Positions 5,872 to 9,449 of a stretch of DNA of 9,449 bases are shown here, piece after piece. Within the stretch, counting starts at the first letter, position 1. Every line of letters begins with the position of its first letter. Where the stretch lies: the NCBI GenBank assembly GCA_014360395.1, contig JACIXM010000144.1, positions 1 through 9,449 on the forward strand. Direction: 5' to 3'. The notes beneath the pieces were generated by a model. The model saw nothing but the letters and a program-made list of their open reading frames with translations. It searched no databases and was not told the origin of the DNA. Both the position numbers and the translations under genes were made by a program. Source of the stretch: Actinotalea sp. GTDB taxonomy: Bacteria > Actinomycetota > Actinomycetes > Actinomycetales > Cellulomonadaceae.

Positions 5872-6968
5872 CGGGCACGACGACGCCGGCTGGCCGCGCC
5901 GAGGGCTCCGGGAGGGCCCCGCTGCGCACCGCCGTGCTCGGCACGGGCAGCTGGGGGACCACGTTCGCGGCCGTGCTCGCGGACGCCGGCTGCGACGTGA
6001 CGCTGTGGGGCCGCACCGAGGCGGTCTGCCGCGAGATCGCGCAGCACCACCGCAACGAGGCCTACCTCCCGGGCCTCGACCTGCCCGAGCGTGTCAGCGC
6101 GACCACCGACGCCGCCGCGGCGCTGCAGGGTGCGCAGGTGGTCGCCGTCGCCGTCCCGGCGCAGAGCGCCCGCGCGATCCTGGCGCCGCTGCGTGACCAC
6201 CTCGAGCCGGACGCCGTCGTCGTCTCGCTCATGAAGGGCGTCGAGCTGAGCACGGACCGGCGGATGAGCGAGGTGCTCCAGGAGGTCCTCGACCTGCCGG
6301 CGTCACGCGTCGCCGTCGTCTCCGGCCCGAACCTGGCCCGGGAGATCGCCGAGCGGCAGCCGACGGCGACCGTGGTCGCCTCGAGCGACCCGGAGACCGC
6401 CCGTCTCGTCGCGGCGGCCTGCGCCTCGCCGTCCTTCCGGCCCTACACGAACACCGACGTCGTCGGCGTCGAGCTGTGCGGCGCGGTGAAGAACGTCATC
6501 GCGCTGGCCGTCGGGATCGCGCAGGGCCAGGGCTTCGGCAACAACACGACCGCGACGGTCATCACCCGCGGTCTGGTCGAGATCACGCGGCTCGGGCTCG
6601 CGCTCGGCGCGGACCACGAGACGTTCTCGGGCCTGGCGGGCATGGGCGACCTCGTGGCGACGTGCGCGTCGCCGCTGTCGCGCAACCACTCCCTGGGCGT
6701 GCAGCTGGGCCGGGGGCTGGGCCTGGAGGAGGCGATCGCCGCCACCCGAGGCACCGCGGAGGGGGTCAAGTCGGCGACGTCCGTGCTGGACCTGGCGCAG
6801 CGTGTCGGCGTGGACATGCCCATCACGGCCGCCGTCGTCGACGTCCTCGACGGGCGCCTGCCGGTGGTGGAGATGGCCGGGCGACTCCTGTCGCGCCCCC
6901 ACCGCGCCGAGGGCGTGCAGGGCGCCCACGAGCCGCTCCCGCGCGCGAGCGACCCCGACCCGGTCTGA
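5868..6968 (+). CDS. gpsA: Glycerol-3-phosphate dehydrogenase [NAD(P)+] GpsA
   Basis: A 366-aa cytoplasmic enzyme that reduces dihydroxyacetone phosphate to sn-glycerol-3-phosphate, the backbone for phospholipids. The Rossmann dinucleotide motif is GTGSWG (25-30). Catalytic and substrate-binding regions are LMKG (K123), SGPNLAREIA (152-161), CGAVKNVIALAVGIAQG (204-220, catalytic lysine K208), GFGNNTTATVITRGL (222-236) and GLAGMGDLVATCAS (255-268, D261). The core has the usual length of about 335 aa, plus a low-complexity N-terminal extension of about 18 residues and a short Pro-rich tail. GTG 5868 is chosen because it overlaps the plsC stop as GTGA and has a weak GCGAGAG purine stretch before it; no other start lies before the Rossmann motif. 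It converges on the PLP-enzyme gene with a 12-bp gap. A much longer open frame upstream (from 4884) is only an out-of-frame reading of murA and plsC. Confidence 0.96.
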   Translation: MTGTTTPAGRAEGSGRAPLRTAVLGTGSWGTTFAAVLADAGCDVTLWGRTEAVCREIAQHHRNEAYLPGLDLPERVSATTDAAAALQGAQVVAVAVPAQSARAILAPLRDHLEPDAVVVSLMKGVELSTDRRMSEVLQEVLDLPASRVAVVSGPNLAREIAERQPTATVVASSDPETARLVAAACASPSFRPYTNTDVVGVELCGAVKNVIALAVGIAQGQGFGNNTTATVITRGLVEITRLGLALGADHETFSGLAGMGDLVATCASPLSRNHSLGVQLGRGLGLEEAIAATRGTAEGVKSATSVLDLAQRVGVDMPITAAVVDVLDGRLPVVEMAGRLLSRPHRAEGVQGAHEPLPRASDPDPV

Positions 6969-6984
6969 GCCGCGCGGCCCTCAG
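6965..6984. terminator. Possible bidirectional terminator spanning two stops
   Basis: CTGAG (6965-6969) pairs with CTCAG (6980-6984), and CC (6970-6971) with GG (6976-6977) over GCGC. The outer stem contains the TGA of gpsA and the TCA of the convergent gene. The hairpin is short and bulged, and there is no T-run. It is the only candidate terminator in the 12-bp gap. Confidence 0.35.
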
Positions 6985-8219
6985 CGCCGGTCCACGACCC
7001 GCAGCGCCGCGTCCAGTGCCGCCGACAGGTCGGCCCAGAGGTCCTCGACGTCCTCGATGCCGACCGACAGGCGCAGGAGGTCCTCCGGGACCGTCGCCGA
7101 CTCCGTCGCGAAGCGGCGGCGGCGCTCGAGGCTCGACTCCACCCCGCCGAGGCTCGTCGCGGGGACCCACAGCCGCACCGCGTCGACGACGGCGTCCGCC
7201 ACCTCCGGGCCCCCGTGCGGGCGCACCCCGAGGATCGAGCCGTAGCCCTGCAGGAGGCGCGCGGCCCGCTCGTGGCCGGGGTCGGACGGCAGACTGGGGT
7301 GGCGCACCTCCGCGACGGCCGGGTGTGCGGCGAGGCGGGCGGCCAGCTCGGCGGCGGTGGCCTGGGACCGCTCGACCCGCAGCGCGAGGGTCCGCAGGCC
7401 GCGCAGCGCGAGCCACACCTCCCACGGGCCGGCGATCGCGCCGTGCAGCGTGCGGTAGGAGGCCAGGCGGGCGCGCAGGGCGTCGTCGTCGGTCGCCAGG
7501 GCGCCCAGGACGACGTCGGAGTGCCCGGCCAGGTACTTCGTCACCGAGTGCAGGACGACGTGCGCGCCGGAGCGCAGCGGCTGCTGCACGAGGGGCGTGG
7601 CGAACGTGTTGTCGACGACGACGAGCGCCCCGGAGCCCCGGGCCGCCGCCGCCAGCGCCGGCAGGTCGGCGACCTCGAGCATGGGGTTCGTCGGCGACTC
7701 GACCCACAGCATCGCGGCCGGGGTCCCGGACGCGCCGTCGCCGCGGACGGCCCGCACGACGGCGTCCGTGTCCGCGATGTCGACGTGCTCGACGCCCAGG
7801 AGGCCGCGTGCGGCGAGGTCCGCCGCCAGGCCGAGCGTGATCTGGTAGGCGTGCCGCGGGACGACCAGGCGTCCGCCGGGCGGGACGAGCGAGAGCGCCG
7901 CCGCCACGGCGGCCATGCCCGAGCCGTACACGAGCGCGGGGAGCGCGGCCCCCTCGAGCGCCGACAGCGCCTCCTCGAACGGCTGCCACGTCTCGGTGTC
8001 GGCGCGCGCGTAGAGCAGCTCGCCGGGCGCCGGCGTACCCGCGGAGACGTAGGTCGAGGAGAGCACCACCGGCGGGTTCACCGGGGCGCCCTGCCGGCGC
8101 TCCGGTCGACCGGCTGCCACGGCGACGGTCGCGGGGGAGAGCCCGTCCAGGTGGCCGGCGCCGGTCGCGAGCCGGTCCGCGTGCGGGTCGGAGAAGCCGT
8201 GAGGCGTGCCGAGGGTCAC
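6981..8219 (-). CDS. Transsulfuration-family PLP enzyme (cystathionine γ-lyase/synthase-like)
   Basis: A 412-aa Cys/Met-metabolism PLP-dependent enzyme (fold type I). Visible landmarks are YAR (70-72, the pair that reaches the neighbouring subunit's PLP phosphate), YGSGMAA (98-104), WVESPTNPML (172-181), DNTFATP (203-209) whose D203 should contact the PLP ring nitrogen, SVTKYLAGHSD (225-235) with Schiff-base lysine K228, SLGGVES (356-362) and LLRLSVGIED (381-390) whose R383 should hold the substrate carboxylate. These fit cystathionine γ-lyase, γ-synthase or a methionine γ-lyase-like enzyme; which one cannot be decided. Several typical blocks are altered: the usual DDxYGGT is RHAYQIT (122-128), NPT after YAR is TETW, and the HPAxMTH stretch after SLGGVES is RRRRFATES. 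It is therefore a divergent subgroup. GTG 8219 is used as start: TACCCT lies 6 nt upstream on the minus strand and no ribosome-binding site is seen. Divergent from ddl, convergent with gpsA; no sulfur genes are adjacent. Confidence 0.85.
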   Translation of the reverse strand: MTLGTPHGFSDPHADRLATGAGHLDGLSPATVAVAAGRPERRQGAPVNPPVVLSSTYVSAGTPAPGELLYARADTETWQPFEEALSALEGAALPALVYGSGMAAVAAALSLVPPGGRLVVPRHAYQITLGLAADLAARGLLGVEHVDIADTDAVVRAVRGDGASGTPAAMLWVESPTNPMLEVADLPALAAAARGSGALVVVDNTFATPLVQQPLRSGAHVVLHSVTKYLAGHSDVVLGALATDDDALRARLASYRTLHGAIAGPWEVWLALRGLRTLALRVERSQATAAELAARLAAHPAVAEVRHPSLPSDPGHERAARLLQGYGSILGVRPHGGPEVADAVVDAVRLWVPATSLGGVESSLERRRRFATESATVPEDLLRLSVGIEDVEDLWADLSAALDAALRVVDRR

Positions 8220-8225
8220 CGCTGC

Positions 8226-8231
8226 AGGGTA
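8226..8231 (-). promoter_or_regulatory. Candidate leaderless -10 box of PLP-enzyme gene
   Basis: On the minus strand this reads TACCCT, matching TANNNT, and ends 6 nt before the GTG at 8219. That is the spacing expected if transcription starts at the first base of the start codon. There is no recognisable -35 at 16-18 bp. No Shine-Dalgarno sequence fits in the 38-bp intergenic region. Confidence 0.5.
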
Positions 8232-8243
8232 GTCGCCGCCCGG

Positions 8244-8249
8244 TAGGGT
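8244..8249 (+). promoter_or_regulatory. Candidate leaderless -10 box of ddl
   Basis: TAGGGT matches TANNNT and ends 8 nt before the ddl ATG at 8258, the same spacing as at plsC. The bases before the ATG (CGGCCCCG) contain no Shine-Dalgarno sequence. A -35 is not convincing; GCTGCA at 8221-8226 is the hexamer at 17-bp spacing. The box overlaps the upstream region of the divergent minus-strand promoter. Confidence 0.55.
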
Positions 8250-8257
8250 CGGCCCCG

Positions 8258-9436
8258 ATGGACGCCACCCCCGCCCCCCGCCCCACGACCGACGCCGACA
8301 CGCCCGGCGGTGACGGCGCGCCTCGGCGGCCCCGCGTCGCGGTCGTCTTCGGCGGCCGGTCCGGGGAGCACGGCATCAGCTGCGTCACGGCGTCGGGCGT
8401 GCTGCGCGCCATCGACCGGGAGCGCTACGACGTCGTGCCGATCGGCATCACGCGGACGGGGCGGTGGGTCCTCGCCGCCGACGACCCGGCCCGTTGGGCG
8501 ATCACGGACGGGCGTCTGCCGGAGGTCACGGACGAGGACGCCCGGGCCGCCGTCGTCGTGCCGCTGGCGTCGGACGACAAGGAGCTCGTCGCCCTGCCGT
8601 CCGACGGCGCGGCGCAGTCCCTCGGCCACGTCGACGTCGTCCTGCCGCTGCTGCACGGGCCGTACGGCGAGGACGGCACCATCCAGGGGATGCTCGACCT
8701 GGCCGGGATCCGCTACGTCGGCGCCGGCGTCCTGGCCTCCGCCGTGGGCATGGACAAGCACTACATGAAGGTCGTGCTGGAGGGGCACGGGATCCCCGTC
8801 GCGCCGTACGTCCTGGTGCGCCCCGGCCGCTTCGAGGCCGACCCCGCGGGGGTCACCGCGCAGGTCGCGCGGCTCGGGCTGCCGGTCTTCGTCAAGCCCG
8901 CCCGGGGTGGCTCCAGCCTCGGCATCAGCCGGGTCGACGACCTGGCCGACCTGCCTGCCGCGGTACGGGCCGCCGCCGAGCACGACCCGAAGGTCCTCGT
9001 CGAGGCGAACGTCGTCGGCCGGGAGATCGAGTGCGCCGTCCTCGGGGGCCGCGACGGCGGGGCGCCGCGGACCTCCGTGCCGGGGGAGATCGTCGTGGTC
9101 GACCCGCAGCACACGTTCTACGACTTCGAGGCCAAGTACCTCGACGAGGACGGCGTGGCGCTGCGCTGCCCGGCCGACCTGTCCGAGGAGGCCGAGCGGG
9201 AGGTGCGCCGGCTCGCGGCCGAGACGTTCGAGGCGATCGGCTGCGAGGGTCTCGCGCGCGTCGACACCTTCGTCTGCGCGGACGGGACGGTCCTGGTCAA
9301 CGAGATCAACACCATGCCGGGGTTCACGCCGTTCTCGATGTACCCCCGCATGTGGGAGGCCTCGGGCCTGGCCTACGAGGAGCTCGTCGACGAGCTGCTC
9401 CAGCTGGCCCTCGCGCGGACCACCGGCCTGCGCTGA
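8258..9436 (+). CDS. ddl: D-alanine--D-alanine ligase Ddl
   Basis: A 392-aa ATP-grasp enzyme that joins two D-alanines for the end of the peptidoglycan stem peptide, in the cytoplasm. The N-terminal domain carries FGGRSGEHGISCVTAS (31-46) with the first-subsite E37. Then come HGPYGEDGTIQG (133-144), the ATP-binding KPARGGSSLG (213-222), FYDFEAKY (287-294), LARVDTF (332-338) and NEINTMPGFTPFSMYP (348-363) with metal ligands E349 and N351. The tyrosine in EAKY (Y294) matches the residue that marks D-Ala-D-Ala rather than D-Ala-D-lactate ligases, so it is not a Van-type resistance ligase. A disordered Pro/Asp/Gly-rich leader of about 25 residues precedes the fold, making it somewhat longer than usual. 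The ATG lies 8 nt after TAGGGT without a Shine-Dalgarno sequence. The gene stands alone on its strand here; its partner in peptidoglycan synthesis, murA, lies 3 kb upstream. Confidence 0.97.
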   Translation: MDATPAPRPTTDADTPGGDGAPRRPRVAVVFGGRSGEHGISCVTASGVLRAIDRERYDVVPIGITRTGRWVLAADDPARWAITDGRLPEVTDEDARAAVVVPLASDDKELVALPSDGAAQSLGHVDVVLPLLHGPYGEDGTIQGMLDLAGIRYVGAGVLASAVGMDKHYMKVVLEGHGIPVAPYVLVRPGRFEADPAGVTAQVARLGLPVFVKPARGGSSLGISRVDDLADLPAAVRAAAEHDPKVLVEANVVGREIECAVLGGRDGGAPRTSVPGEIVVVDPQHTFYDFEAKYLDEDGVALRCPADLSEEAEREVRRLAAETFEAIGCEGLARVDTFVCADGTVLVNEINTMPGFTPFSMYPRMWEASGLAYEELVDELLQLALARTTGLR

Positions 9437-9449
9437 CGACGGCGCGCCG

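Noticed and set aside
6476..7840. 454-codon plus-strand frame across gpsA and the PLP gene
   Set aside because: Extremely Arg/Pro/Gly-rich and crosses two convergent genes in wrong frames; no domain.
6823..8412. 529-codon minus-strand frame covering the PLP gene and ddl start
   Set aside because: Out of frame with the clear PLP enzyme and made of low-complexity Arg/Ala/Gly sequence.
8216..9112. 298-codon minus-strand frame opposite ddl
   Set aside because: Asp/Arg/Val-rich mirror of ddl codons with no motif.
1..9449. CRISPR arrays, insertion sequences, prophage or defence genes
   Set aside because: No spaced direct repeats, terminal inverted repeats, transposase or phage motifs are visible; the region is housekeeping in character.

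Overview
The window is about 9.4 kb of very GC-rich DNA (third codon positions are almost all G or C). The gene order tRNA-Gln, tRNA-Glu, IclR-type regulator (ndgR), leuC, leuD, murA, plsC, gpsA, PLP enzyme, ddl points to a high-GC Gram-positive actinobacterium. A Micrococcales genus such as a Cellulomonas relative is my best guess; this is inferred from protein character and synteny, not from any search.

Layout. Positions 1-425 form a small RNA locus: tRNA-Gln(CTG) at 129-200 and tRNA-Glu(CTC) at 310-382, each with a plausible promoter, closed by a perfect 17-bp-stem terminator at 388-424. The minus-strand ndgR (615-1334) ends toward that locus and has its own hairpin terminator. It is divergent from leuC (1433-2899) and leuD (2997-3665), which together encode isopropylmalate isomerase for leucine synthesis. 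The ndgR-leuC gap holds a strong palindrome that is probably the regulator's operator. Next on the plus strand is an envelope-precursor cluster: murA (3808-5133, first committed step of peptidoglycan synthesis), plsC (5155-5871, phosphatidic acid formation) and gpsA (5868-6968, glycerol-3-phosphate supply). plsC and gpsA overlap by 4 bp. A minus-strand transsulfuration-type PLP enzyme (6981-8219) converges on gpsA. The D-Ala-D-Ala ligase gene ddl (8258-9436) is divergent from it and finishes 13 bp before the window end.

How they work together. GpsA and PlsC act in phospholipid synthesis; MurA and Ddl act at early and later cytoplasmic steps of peptidoglycan precursor synthesis. LeuCD and its regulator form a separate amino-acid module, beside tRNAs for Gln and Glu, the main nitrogen carriers.

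No mobile element, CRISPR array, phage gene or defence system is visible, and I do not think a novel multi-gene system is present. The items most worth a second look are in regulation: apparent leaderless starts (TANNNT boxes 6-8 nt before the start codon) for plsC, the PLP enzyme and ddl, including a 38-bp divergent promoter; a leuC promoter that seems to lie inside the first codons of ndgR; and several inverted repeats close to start or stop codons. The PLP enzyme also lacks several motifs typical of its family.
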